Positions 18,699-27,583 of a DNA stretch of 64,000 nucleotides are shown here, piece after piece. The notes below the pieces were generated by a model. That model made no database searches. It had not been told where the DNA came from and saw only the letters and a program-made list of their open reading frames with translations. Every line of letters begins with the position of its first letter. Within the stretch, counting starts at the first letter, position 1. Both the position numbers and the translations under genes were made by a program. This DNA comes from Tardibacter chloracetimidivorans (GTDB taxonomy: Bacteria; Pseudomonadota; Alphaproteobacteria; Sphingomonadales; Sphingomonadaceae): NCBI RefSeq assembly GCF_001890385.1, contig NZ_CP018221.1:1971501-2035500 (forward strand), given 5' to 3'.

Positions 18699-19483
18699 TG
18701 AAAGGATACCTCGCAGCTTCCCAGCCCGTCGAAATGGGCGACGATCCTGTCTCCCACCGCCACCGGCACCAGCGCGGCGAGCGATCCGGAGAGAATGACT
18801 TCGCCGGCGCGGAACGTCACGCCCAGCGCGCCCAGCCGATTGACCAGCCAGACGACGGCATTGACCGGCGAGCCCTGCACCGCCGCGCCGACTCCGGTCG
18901 CCGCCGGTTCGCCATTCTTTTCGATCAGCATGCCGACCAGGCTCAGGTCGATATCACGCGGATCAACTGTTGTGTCGCCCAGGATATAAGCGCCGCAGGA
19001 TGCATTGTCCGAAATCGTATCCTGGATGCGGATGTCCCAATCGGTGATCCGGCTGTCGACGACCTCGAAGCAGGGCACGACATGTGCCGTCGCCGCCAGC
19101 ACGTCGACGGCGGTCAGGCCCGGCCCTGCAAGATCGCGCTTGAGGACAAAGGCAATCTCACCCTCGATCCGCGGCTGGATCATGCTGTCCATCGCCAGCC
19201 CGGCGCCGCTGCGATGCTCCATGCTGGCGGTCAGCTGCCCAAAATCGGGTTCGAACACCTGCATCATGTTCTGCACGGCTTTCGACGTTACGCCGATCTT
19301 CTTGCCGACGATGCTGTCGCCGGTCGCGACCATGCGCGCAACCATCCGCTCCTGGATGCGGTACCCGTCCGCGACGGTGATGCCAGGCAGCCGGTCGCGC
19401 AACGGCGCGATCGCGACCCGGCTGTTCAGCGCCTCAAACAGCTCGTCGCCGTGGCGGTCGATGGTGGCGGCATCGAGCGGCAT
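18695..19483 (-). CDS. 2-hydroxypenta-2,4-dienoate hydratase
   Basis: A 262-aa hydratase of the same fold as the decarboxylase next to it. Visible motifs are GKKIGVTSKAVQNMMQV, the metal ligands in PRIEGEIAFVLKRDL and EVVDSRITDWDI, and SDNASCGAYILG. It adds water to 2-hydroxypentadienoate to give 4-hydroxy-2-oxovalerate for the aldolase. The start at 19483 overlaps the stop of the semialdehyde dehydrogenase (ATGA), so it is preferred to the in-frame start five codons upstream. Confidence 0.92.
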   Translation of the reverse strand: MPLDAATIDRHGDELFEALNSRVAIAPLRDRLPGITVADGYRIQERMVARMVATGDSIVGKKIGVTSKAVQNMMQVFEPDFGQLTASMEHRSGAGLAMDSMIQPRIEGEIAFVLKRDLAGPGLTAVDVLAATAHVVPCFEVVDSRITDWDIRIQDTISDNASCGAYILGDTTVDPRDIDLSLVGMLIEKNGEPAATGVGAAVQGSPVNAVVWLVNRLGALGVTFRAGEVILSGSLAALVPVAVGDRIVAHFDGLGSCEVSFQ

Positions 19484-20997
19484 CAGAGCTTCACGCAAAT
19501 GTTGCGGAGTTCGGTATAGAACTCGAGCGAGTGGACGCCGCCCTCGCGGCCGATCCCGCTCTGTTTGGATCCGCCAAAAGCGGTCCGCAGGTCGCGCAGG
19601 AACCAGCTGTTCACCCAGGCGATACCGACCTCGATCCGACTAGCCACCCGGTGCGCGCGGGCGAGATCGCGGGTCCAGATCGTCGTGCCCAGCCCATATT
19701 CAGTATCGTTCGCGCGCGTGACGGCCTCATCTTCACTGTCAAAAGGCGCGATGTGACAGCAGGGGCCGAAAATCTCCTCGCGCAAGACCGCGGAATCACC
19801 GGGCAGGTCCGTCCAGATGGTCGGCTGAATCCAGGAACCGCCGGAGAGTTCCTCCGGCAGCTGCGGTATGCCGCCGCCGGTCACGACCGTCGCCCCGTCG
19901 GCGAGCGCCAGCTTGTAGTAGCGCAGTACCTTCTCACGATGCTCGTGGTTGATGAGGGGGCCCAGCGTCGTCGTGCGATCGCCGGGCATCCCCACCGTCA
20001 GGGCCTCCGCCCTAGCCTTCAGCGCAGCAACGAAGCGCTCGAAGATCGGCCGTTGGACATAGACCCGCTCGGTGCCGAGGCACACCTGACCGCAATTAAT
20101 GAAGGTCGCCCGCGCGATGCCGTCCACCGCCGCATCGAAATCGCAATCCGCGAACACCACGCCTGCATTCTTGCCGCCCAGTTCGAACGACACGTCGCGG
20201 ATACGATACGCGGCCGCTCGCATGATCGTCGCCCCGGTCGTCGTCTCGCCGGTGAAGGTGATCGCAGCGACGTCGGAATGGGTGGTCAGATATTCGCCGG
20301 CCGATCCCGCACCCCGCCCATGAACCACATTATAGACGCCGTCAGGAATGCCCACAGCGGCGCAGACCTCGGCAAGCAACGTGGCTGTGGCCGGTGTTTC
20401 TTCGGACGGCTTGACCACAACCGTGTTGCCGCAGGCCAGCGCCGGCGCCACTTTCCAGGTCATTAGCAGCAGCGGCGCGTTCCACGGGCAGATCACTCCA
20501 ATGACGCCCTTCGGCACGCGTATGGCGTAATTGAGCGCGCCTGCGCCATCGGGCGTCGGCGTCATGAACGATTCGGTCGGAACATTCTTTACCAGATCGG
20601 CGAAGATGCCGAAATTCTCGGCGCCCCGCGGGATGAAGGCATGTTCCATGACCGATCGGGGCTGGCCGGTATCGGCCATCTCGGCCTCGACGAAATCCTC
20701 GAACCGCCTCGTTATCTCTGCCGCGACTTTATGGAGCAGCATCGAACGTTCCGCGACCGTCATCTTGCCCCATGGACCGGCGAGAGCCGCTTTCGCCGCC
20801 GCGACCGCCGCATCCACTTCCGTTCGCCCGCCCGCATGAACCTGGCCGATGATCCCGCCAGTCGCGGGATTGATGTTCGCAAAGCAATCGCCGCCCGAAA
20901 CAAATCGCCCACCGATGAAATGCAAAAATTGCTTCGGCTCCGCCGTGCGATGATCAGGCCGGTAAGACGCCTCTACGGTCATATCAGTGCCATTCAT
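19483..20997 (-). CDS. 2-hydroxymuconic semialdehyde dehydrogenase
   Basis: An aldehyde dehydrogenase of 504 aa. NAD-binding and catalytic motifs are PWNAPLLLMTWKVAPALACGN, FTGETTTGA, the general-base Glu in SFELGGKNAG and the nucleophilic Cys in INCGQVCLGTERV. The context of tautomerase, decarboxylase and hydratase points to oxidation of the extradiol product to 2-hydroxymuconate. The start at 20997 overlaps the stop of the ligase (ATGA); the longer frame to 21084 would lie wholly inside the ligase gene. Confidence 0.92.
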   Translation of the reverse strand: MNGTDMTVEASYRPDHRTAEPKQFLHFIGGRFVSGGDCFANINPATGGIIGQVHAGGRTEVDAAVAAAKAALAGPWGKMTVAERSMLLHKVAAEITRRFEDFVEAEMADTGQPRSVMEHAFIPRGAENFGIFADLVKNVPTESFMTPTPDGAGALNYAIRVPKGVIGVICPWNAPLLLMTWKVAPALACGNTVVVKPSEETPATATLLAEVCAAVGIPDGVYNVVHGRGAGSAGEYLTTHSDVAAITFTGETTTGATIMRAAAYRIRDVSFELGGKNAGVVFADCDFDAAVDGIARATFINCGQVCLGTERVYVQRPIFERFVAALKARAEALTVGMPGDRTTTLGPLINHEHREKVLRYYKLALADGATVVTGGGIPQLPEELSGGSWIQPTIWTDLPGDSAVLREEIFGPCCHIAPFDSEDEAVTRANDTEYGLGTTIWTRDLARAHRVASRIEVGIAWVNSWFLRDLRTAFGGSKQSGIGREGGVHSLEFYTELRNICVKL

Positions 20998-22802
20998 ATT
21001 TCCGTAGGCTCCGTAGACGCTTGCGCTCGATGGGGCGGCAAGTCGGGGGCTGAAGGTGAGCGGACAAAGGTCTGTCCGCAACATTGACCATCGTCTGACG
21101 CAGTCTCATTCGGCGCCTGTGCGATGTTCGCCTTTTCTCGTTCCGAGGCTTCGAATTCGCGCATGGTCGGCTTGTGCATTTTTCCGGAAGCCGTCATCGG
21201 AAAGTCCTCAACATACCGAATATAGCGCGGCACCTTATAGTGCGCGATCTTACCGGAACAATATTCACGGATCATATCATCGGCCAGATGTTCGGATACT
21301 TTGATCCAGGCGCAAATCTCTTCACCCATCAAGGAATCGGGAACACCGAATATGGCGATGTCTACAATTGAAGGGTGAGTACGAAGAAAGTTTTCCACTT
21401 CGATTGGATAGATATTTTCTCCACCGCGGATAATCATGTCCTTCGAACGCCCTACAATCCGGCAGCGGCCATGTTCGTCCATGATGGCGAGATCGCCAGT
21501 GCGCATCCAGCCCGCCGCATCGATCGTCTCGGCGGTTCTATCAGCGTCGTTCCAATAGCCCGACATGACATTGTAACCGCGAATATGCAGTTCGCCCACA
21601 TCGCCCAAAGGCACGGCCCTGCCTTTCGCGTCCGCCACCTTCGCCTCCACCCATGGATGCACGGTGCCCACGGTCGCGGTTCGGGTTTCGATGTCCGCGT
21701 CAGCGCGGGTCTGGAAGCTGACAGGACTTGTCTCCGTCATCCCGAACGCAATCGTTATATCCTTCATGTGCATGTCGGTCATCACGCGCCGCATGATATC
21801 CTCCGGGCACGGCGCCCCGCCCATCGCGCCTGTCCTGAGCGAACTGAGGTCGTAGTTCGCGAAATCCCTGTGCGACAGCTGGGCGATGAACATCGTCGGC
21901 ACGCCATACAGAGCCGTGCACCGTTCCTGCTCCACCACCCGCATAACTTCGGCGGGATCGAAGCCTTCGCCGGGCAGGACGATCGCGGCGCCGTGCGAGA
22001 CGGCCGTAAGAACGCCCAGCACCATGCCGAAACAGTGGAACAACGGCACCGGAACGCAGATGCGGTCGGCATGCGTCAAGTCCATGAGGCTGCCGCTCAG
22101 ATGCCCGTTGTTGAGCAGCCCGAAATGGCTGAGAGTCGCTCCCTTGGGCTGCCCGGTCGTTCCGCTGGTGAACTGAATGCATATGGCATCGTCAGGCTGA
22201 AGCGTTTGCGCAAGTTCGGCGACCGCATTCCGATCCGCGTTTCCGCCACGCGCGATCAACGCGTCGAAGGACAATATCGCACCCTTGGCGTGACCAAGGC
22301 TTATCACCACTTCCAGCGCGGGCAGGCGCTCGCTCCTGGAAAACCCTGCGGCAAACTCGGGCGCGATCTCCGCCAGCATCGCGCCGTAGTCGGATGCCTT
22401 GAATCGTTCGGCGAGGACGAGCCCCCGGCATCCGGACAGGTTCAGCGCATGTTCGAACTCGGCTGCGCGATAGGCCGGATTGATCGTGACGAGAATGATG
22501 CCGGTCTTTGCAGCCGCCAGCTGGACGATTACCCACTCCGCGCAGTTGGGTGCCCAGATCGCCAGTCGATCGCCGGCTCGAAAATCGAGCGAGAGAAAGC
22601 CGGCGGCGAGCGCGTCCGCCTTCTCGGCCAGCTCGCTCCACGTCCAGCGAACGCGCTGGTGAGGAACGACGAGCGCAGGACCATCGGGCCATGCCTCGGC
22701 TGCGCGTTCCAACGCCCGGCCGATTGTCTCGTAACGAAGCGGTGCGTGGGTGATGCCGCAACTGTAACTAATTGCCTTCCCATCGCTCCCCGATGCACCC
22801 AT
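20994..22802 (-). CDS. AMP-forming acyl-CoA ligase
   Basis: A ligase of about 602 aa that activates a carboxylic acid to its CoA thioester through an acyl-AMP. The P-loop is QFTSGTTGQPKGATL, with FGMTETSP and the A8 hinge MRTGDLAIMDEHGRCRIVGRSKD. The catalytic Lys is in MTASGKMHKPTMRE. About 50 residues follow this motif, a longer tail than usual, and run into the dehydrogenase start. The start at 22802 has AAGGG upstream and is preferred to 22829. The sequence resembles medium-chain fatty-acid ligases (FadD3 or AlkK-like); the substrate may be an aryl- or ring-derived acid. It is the promoter-proximal gene of the operon. Confidence 0.9.
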   Translation of the reverse strand: MGASGSDGKAISYSCGITHAPLRYETIGRALERAAEAWPDGPALVVPHQRVRWTWSELAEKADALAAGFLSLDFRAGDRLAIWAPNCAEWVIVQLAAAKTGIILVTINPAYRAAEFEHALNLSGCRGLVLAERFKASDYGAMLAEIAPEFAAGFSRSERLPALEVVISLGHAKGAILSFDALIARGGNADRNAVAELAQTLQPDDAICIQFTSGTTGQPKGATLSHFGLLNNGHLSGSLMDLTHADRICVPVPLFHCFGMVLGVLTAVSHGAAIVLPGEGFDPAEVMRVVEQERCTALYGVPTMFIAQLSHRDFANYDLSSLRTGAMGGAPCPEDIMRRVMTDMHMKDITIAFGMTETSPVSFQTRADADIETRTATVGTVHPWVEAKVADAKGRAVPLGDVGELHIRGYNVMSGYWNDADRTAETIDAAGWMRTGDLAIMDEHGRCRIVGRSKDMIIRGGENIYPIEVENFLRTHPSIVDIAIFGVPDSLMGEEICAWIKVSEHLADDMIREYCSGKIAHYKVPRYIRYVEDFPMTASGKMHKPTMREFEASEREKANIAQAPNETASDDGQCCGQTFVRSPSAPDLPPHRAQASTEPTEI

Positions 22803-22954
22803 TGCTGAACCCTTGCCTATTGGCCGCACGCAATTGCTGGCCTTCGGCTTTTCAGCCTAGAGATGGGGACGAGATTTTCTAACACTATATTGGGTTCGCG
22901 ATCATACCTTGCGTGCATGACGTAGCCGCAGCGCGTTACGGGAAGCGCACATCT

Positions 22955-24049
22955 TCACTCTCCGGAGATCGGACGTTCCTCGATCACCGAAAGCCCATAG
23001 CCCTCGAGCGCCACCAGCGTGTGCGGCGTGTTGGACATGAGCACCATTTCATGCACGCCCAAATCCGCCAGGATCTGTGCGCCCACGCCGTAGCTGCGCT
23101 GGTCCATCAGTTCCGTCCTCGACGACATATATGCTGAAAGCGACCGCCCGCTCTCGGCTGCCGACAGAAGCACGATCACGCCGGTGCCCGCCATTCCGAT
23201 TTCTGTCATCGAGCGCTGCAGCAAAAGTGCGCGATCACCCGGCTCGCCCAGGAGATCGGAAAAGATCGAAAGGCTGTGCATCCGTACCAGCGTCGGACTA
23301 TCCTCGGATATGCTGCCCTTGAGCAAGGCGAGCGATTCGGTCGAATCGATCTTGTTACGAAAGACCAGAGCGCGCCATTCTCCGCCATAGACGGACGTCA
23401 TCGGCATGTCGGCCACGCGGCTGACTAGGTGATCGAAGCGCCGCCGATAGGCGATCAGATCCCGGATCGTGCCGATCTTGAGACGATGCTGCTCGGCGAA
23501 GACGGCAAGGTCGCTCAGCCTCGCCATGCTGCCGTCTTCCTTCATGATCTCGCAAATGACACCCGAGGGGTTGAGTCCGGCCAGCCGTGCCACGTCCACT
23601 GCCGCCTCGGTGTGGCCTGCGCGCACGAGGACACCGCCGTCGCGCGCCACCAGGGGAAACACATGGCCCGGCGTAACGATCTGGTCAGGCCCGTTACGCG
23701 CGTCGATCGCAACGGCGATCGTTCGAGCGCGGTCAGCCGCCGAAATCCCCGTGGAAACGCCATGCTTCGCCTCGATCGAAACCGTAAAGGCAGTCTCATG
23801 CTTGGTCTCGTTCTTCGGGCTCATCGGATCAAGCTTGAGTTCGGACGCACGCTCCGAAGTGACCGCGAGGCAGATCAAACCGCGGCCATAGCGCGCCATG
23901 AAGTTGACTGCATCCGGCGTCGCCATCTGGGCCGGGATGATGAGGTCCCCCTCATTTTCCCTGTTCTCGTCATCTACAAGAATAAACATCCGGCCGTTCT
24001 TGGCTGCGTCAATGATTTCTTCAATCTTCGATATTACAGTATCCGTCAT
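22955..24049 (-). CDS. RibB-type DHBP synthase with degenerate cyclohydrolase-like domain
   Basis: The N-terminal half is 3,4-dihydroxy-2-butanone-4-phosphate synthase: VDDENRENEGDLI, the His in TPGHVFPLVARDGGVLVRAGHTEAAVD and the Glu in ICEIMKEDGSMA. The C-terminal half has the outline of GTP cyclohydrolase II, but where the zinc site (RxHSExLTGD then CDCG) should be it reads VRMHSLSIFSDLLGE, with no cysteine anywhere in the region. It is therefore probably a RibBX-type protein that makes only the four-carbon flavin precursor. It lies among genes for flavin-dependent monooxygenases and may boost flavin supply. Whole length is 364 aa. Confidence 0.88.
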   Translation of the reverse strand: MTDTVISKIEEIIDAAKNGRMFILVDDENRENEGDLIIPAQMATPDAVNFMARYGRGLICLAVTSERASELKLDPMSPKNETKHETAFTVSIEAKHGVSTGISAADRARTIAVAIDARNGPDQIVTPGHVFPLVARDGGVLVRAGHTEAAVDVARLAGLNPSGVICEIMKEDGSMARLSDLAVFAEQHRLKIGTIRDLIAYRRRFDHLVSRVADMPMTSVYGGEWRALVFRNKIDSTESLALLKGSISEDSPTLVRMHSLSIFSDLLGEPGDRALLLQRSMTEIGMAGTGVIVLLSAAESGRSLSAYMSSRTELMDQRSYGVGAQILADLGVHEMVLMSNTPHTLVALEGYGLSVIEERPISGE

Positions 24050-24087
24050 TGCGTTTCTCGGTTCAATTTATGTTTATCGGGTTATTT

Positions 24088-25074
24088 TCAAGCGGCGCAG
24101 CGGCTCAGGAATTTTTTCATTTCGACATAAATTTCCTGATCTTCCATTGTCATGCCGCCAAAGCCGATATGCGGCATCCCATCCCAGATATGAAGTTCCG
24201 CGCGTACGCCGGCTGCCCGCAATTTGCGGTGCATTCGGACCGTATTGGACAGGAAGAGATCGCGCGTGCCGGATTGGAGAAAGGTCGTCGGAAAAGCCGA
24301 GACGTCGCCGAACAACGGAGAAACAAACGGATCGAAGAGGTCCGCATCGCCTGCATAAAGACGATTAAAGTCCGTCAGCCGAAAAGTCAGCCGAGTGTCC
24401 AACCCCATCAAAGTGTGGAAAGAATCGCCGCTTTCGGTTAAATCCACCTCCGGTGACATGAGGATGAGTCCACTTGGAAGCGGATGATCCGCGATCTTTG
24501 CACGCAACAGCAACGCGCATGCAAGATTGCCTCCCGCCGAAGCCCCGCTAATCACGAGGGAAGCAGGCTCCCGCTCTTCGAGAAGGGCGCGATATGCGGA
24601 GAGGCATTGGTCGAGCGCAGCCGGAAAGGGATGATCCGGTGGAACCGGATAGTCGATCGCGAAGATGGTTCGGCCGGTGCGGTGCGCCATCGCAGCCGCC
24701 TCGAACCGCATATTCTCCTCGCCTCCTCCCAGAAGCAGCCCGCCCCCACGCATGTGAAGCAATGTCTGTCCTGGCGGTCCCGCCATTTCGTGGGGAATGG
24801 CCTGATAAACGGTCGCCTCACCCAGGCGAAGCACCGTGACATCGGCGGCGAGCGTCGGGATCAGTGGGGCCAGGAACGAGCCGAGTTCGGCATTGCGGGC
24901 CGCGATATAGCGGCGCCAACCATCCGCATCGTCAAGAAGCGGCCGCGCAGGCGCCGCCGGTCTGGCCATCGCCAATATGTGCCGGGCTTCCGCGCTCAAC
25001 GCCTCGGGCGCTGGAATATTGCGAGCCGGCAGCGCGGTGATTCCATCGCGGCCGGGAACATCTGCATCAGTCAT
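24088..25074 (-). CDS. alpha/beta hydrolase, HSL/acetyl-esterase type
   Basis: A 328-aa serine hydrolase of the hormone-sensitive-lipase group. The nucleophile is in VISGASAGGNLA, the acid in QSGTRDLFLSN and the His in DGMPHIGFGG. The oxyanion-hole motif, normally HGGG, reads MRGGGLLLGGG, with Arg in place of the His. It may split an ester or lactone formed by the neighbouring oxygenases; that is inference. It lies 38 bp before the RibB-like gene on the same strand and downstream of a LysR regulator. Confidence 0.88.
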   Translation of the reverse strand: MTDADVPGRDGITALPARNIPAPEALSAEARHILAMARPAAPARPLLDDADGWRRYIAARNAELGSFLAPLIPTLAADVTVLRLGEATVYQAIPHEMAGPPGQTLLHMRGGGLLLGGGEENMRFEAAAMAHRTGRTIFAIDYPVPPDHPFPAALDQCLSAYRALLEEREPASLVISGASAGGNLACALLLRAKIADHPLPSGLILMSPEVDLTESGDSFHTLMGLDTRLTFRLTDFNRLYAGDADLFDPFVSPLFGDVSAFPTTFLQSGTRDLFLSNTVRMHRKLRAAGVRAELHIWDGMPHIGFGGMTMEDQEIYVEMKKFLSRCAA

Positions 25075-25176
25075 GTGTCGAAACCTTTTCTCTCACCCAG
25101 CAGCGGGCAGCTTCAAAGATTCTCAGAATCATACCGTATGGAGTAGTTCTGGCATGTTACCCCCGTGGCATCTCCA

Positions 25177-26088
25177 TCACCTGGCAGCATCATGGTCGCC
25201 ATCGCCCCGAGCGACCTCCCGCACAACCTCAAGGAAGCGACGGATGATCGGCGATGTGTTGTCTTCGCGATATAGGCAGCTCAGATCGACCATCGGCGGG
25301 AGCTGCGCATCAAGGTTGCGATAAACCACGCCGCTGGCGGAGAGCATCGTGGCGGACTCGGCGATCAAAGCCAGGCCAAACCCGCTGGCAATAAGAGAAA
25401 GGGCAGCGATGGCGTCGCCGACCTCCTGGGCAATCACGGGCTTCACGCCAGCCGCGTGGAAGAGACCGAGAACGAGATCTACGAAATTCATCCGTTCGCC
25501 GGCGGGAAATAAAATCAACGGTTCGTTGGCGAGGTCGAGAAAGGAAATTTCTTTGCGTTCGGCCAACCGATGGTCAGCGCGCAGGGCCACCATCACTGGC
25601 TCCCTGCGGACCGTTTCCACCACAATTCCAGGTTCATTATTTGCAAATCGATTAAAGCCTACGCCGATGCGCCCATTGCGAAGTCCTTCCATCTGCTCCT
25701 GCCGAGTCATCGTATGGACGACAAGCTTGACATCAGGCGCCTCCGCATGAAATCGCTCGAGGACGGCCGGAACCACTCCCAGGATCGTCGAGCCGAAGAT
25801 TCCGATATCCAGCCGCCCAAGTTGCCCCCGTTGAGCCCGCTTGGCGCGTTCTGTCATTCGATCCAGCAGGGCGATAACATTTTGTGCGTCAGACAGCATC
25901 GTTAAGCCGACATCGGTTAACTCTACACCTTTGACTGTCCTGCGGAAGAGGATTGAGCCAAGCTCGCGTTCGAGCGCCTGTATCTGACGGGACAAGGGTG
26001 GCTGGGAGATATTAAGCCGCTTAGCCGCGCGCCCGATATTCTCTTCAGCCGCGACGGCAATGAAGCTTCGTAACTGCCTCACATCCAT
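25177..26088 (-). CDS. LysR-family transcriptional regulator
   Basis: A 303-aa regulator with the N-terminal winged helix MDVRQLRSFIAVAAEENIGRAAKRL (split here by residue count) and LNISQPPLSRQIQALERELG. The substrate-binding domain follows, with LDIGIFGSTILG and typical effector-domain strands. It is the first gene of a minus-strand group with the alpha/beta hydrolase and RibB-like gene, 102 bp away from the hydrolase. A perfect inverted repeat lies 15 bp upstream of its start and is a likely binding site. Confidence 0.93.
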   Translation of the reverse strand: MDVRQLRSFIAVAAEENIGRAAKRLNISQPPLSRQIQALERELGSILFRRTVKGVELTDVGLTMLSDAQNVIALLDRMTERAKRAQRGQLGRLDIGIFGSTILGVVPAVLERFHAEAPDVKLVVHTMTRQEQMEGLRNGRIGVGFNRFANNEPGIVVETVRREPVMVALRADHRLAERKEISFLDLANEPLILFPAGERMNFVDLVLGLFHAAGVKPVIAQEVGDAIAALSLIASGFGLALIAESATMLSASGVVYRNLDAQLPPMVDLSCLYREDNTSPIIRRFLEVVREVARGDGDHDAAR

Positions 26089-26102
26089 ATGTCACCCTTC
26101 CC

Positions 26103-26123
26103 AATTGCTATCATTATGCAATT
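26103..26123. promoter_or_regulatory. candidate LysR operator
   Basis: AATTGC and GCAATT are perfect 6-bp arms around nine bases, an interrupted dyad of the LysR type, 15 bp upstream of the LysR start. It may serve autoregulation of the LysR-hydrolase-RibB group. Confidence 0.6.
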
Positions 26124-26228
26124 ATTTGTAGATTAAGAGAACCGTTGGGATAGCAGCCTTAAATTCTGAAAATTTCGTAGAGGCTTAGTGGCCACTCCTT
26201 GGCCAGCCAATTCTCTCATACCGCCTGA

Positions 26229-27425
26229 TCAGCCACGCCTTAATGCATCGGGAGCAGCGTCGTGCTGTTTTTGTGCGTGATATTTTTCGGTTGCTTTTTG
26301 GATGGCGACACCGGTTTGGTTGCCGAGGGCGGCATATTGGGTGAGGGCATAGTCCTCGGCGGCCTTGAGCGCAGCGGTGCTGCCGCGGAAGCGCGGCGCG
26401 ACCTCGGTACCAAAGAGCGCATAGGAGCGCCATGTCGCCTCGCGGTTGGCCCAGTCGTGCGACCATAGCAGGAAGGTGCCGAAGCCCCCCGAATGCTCCC
26501 ACAATCGTGCGATCTGCGCGGCCGCGTCATCAGGCGTGCCGATGACCGCAAACCCGTTCTCGATCAGCACCTCGATCTGCTGGTCGACCGTATCCGCCCC
26601 TTCAGGGATAATGCCGAGCGCGTTGATCTTGCTGTTGTACCAAGCCCAGCGCGCCAGACCGTCGCGCACGTCGCGGCGCGCCTGTTCACGCGTCTCGGCG
26701 ATGTGCATCGGGCAGACCAGCCGCCAGTTGCGGCGGTCGACCGTCTGGCCGTGCTGCGCGGCCTCATCCTCGGCAATGCCCCAGTTTGTCTTCAGGAAGT
26801 TCATCGACGCCGACATTGATGCGTTCAGGGACAGGATCGACAGTCCATGTTTGCCCGCCAGTTTCGAGCCAGAGGGCGAGACCATCGATGTCACTGCGAC
26901 CTCGAAGCGCGGCCGCGTCAGCGGCGAAAGCTGCAGCCTGGCGTCGCGCAGTTCCCAGTATTTCGTCTTGCGCGTGACCGCCTCGCCTCGCAGCAGCGGC
27001 AGGATCACCTCCAGGCTCTCCTCCATCATCGGCCGCAGGTCCGTCGTCTCCAGTCCGTAGAGATAGGCGTCATAGGGCAAGGCCCCGGGACCCACCCCAA
27101 GGATCGCTCGACCCCGCGTCAGATGATCGAGCAGGACAAGCCGCTCCGCCACGTTGAAGGGATGATGATAGGGCAGCGAAATCACCCCGGTGCCAAGCCG
27201 GATGCGCTCGGTCCGCGCCGCCGCATAGGCAAGGAACACCTCCGGCGAGCCGACCACCTCCCAGCCCGTCGAATGATGTTCGCCCATCCACGCCTCGTCG
27301 AACCCGTGCCGCTCCATCCACTGGATCAACTCCACATCCCGATGCAGCGCAACCGTCGGATCCTCGTGCGACGAATGCACCGGAGACATGAACGCTCCAA
27401 ACCTCAATGGCCAATCAAAATTCAT
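26229..27425 (-). CDS. luciferase-like flavin-dependent monooxygenase (copy A of inverted pair)
   Basis: A 398-aa LLM-class TIM-barrel oxygenase that uses reduced FMN and oxygen. Recognisable parts are WMERHGFDEAWMGEHHSTGWE, RIRLGTGVISLPYHHPFNVAER and LDHLTRGRAILGVGPGALP is split across two strands of the barrel; VIGTPDDAAAQI marks the C-terminal part. It is close to alkanal monooxygenase alpha chains. The coding DNA is identical to 37259-38455 except for the last eight or so codons, which read PDALRRG here. The repeat ends exactly where the C-termini diverge, so one copy has a replaced end. Substrate unknown. Confidence 0.92.
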   Translation of the reverse strand: MNFDWPLRFGAFMSPVHSSHEDPTVALHRDVELIQWMERHGFDEAWMGEHHSTGWEVVGSPEVFLAYAAARTERIRLGTGVISLPYHHPFNVAERLVLLDHLTRGRAILGVGPGALPYDAYLYGLETTDLRPMMEESLEVILPLLRGEAVTRKTKYWELRDARLQLSPLTRPRFEVAVTSMVSPSGSKLAGKHGLSILSLNASMSASMNFLKTNWGIAEDEAAQHGQTVDRRNWRLVCPMHIAETREQARRDVRDGLARWAWYNSKINALGIIPEGADTVDQQIEVLIENGFAVIGTPDDAAAQIARLWEHSGGFGTFLLWSHDWANREATWRSYALFGTEVAPRFRGSTAALKAAEDYALTQYAALGNQTGVAIQKATEKYHAQKQHDAAPDALRRG

Positions 27426-27451
27426 CTGAACACCTTATGCGTCGTGCCTCT
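26253..27451 (-). repeat. 1,199-bp inverted repeat, copy A
   Basis: The stretch reappears at 37233-38431 in the opposite direction. Identity starts 26 bp before the monooxygenase start codon and ends within its last codons. The encoded proteins and the translations of all other frames are the same in both copies, so the DNA is probably 100 percent identical. No IS end is visible at the borders. Confidence 0.9.
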
Positions 27452-27583
27452 GCCATGTCCCATCGAAATTTCGCCGCCATACTTGCGTTCGATCGCGACT
27501 TTTCCTTTAAGACTTGGGCTCCCGCTGAATCTGCTCACCTGACCATCGCGCGGGCTTCGATGATCGGGCGATCCCTGACAGCG

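Noticed and set aside
24050-24087. FMN riboswitch before the RibB-like gene
   Set aside because: Only 38 bp separate it from the upstream gene, too short for an RFN element, and none of its conserved blocks is visible.
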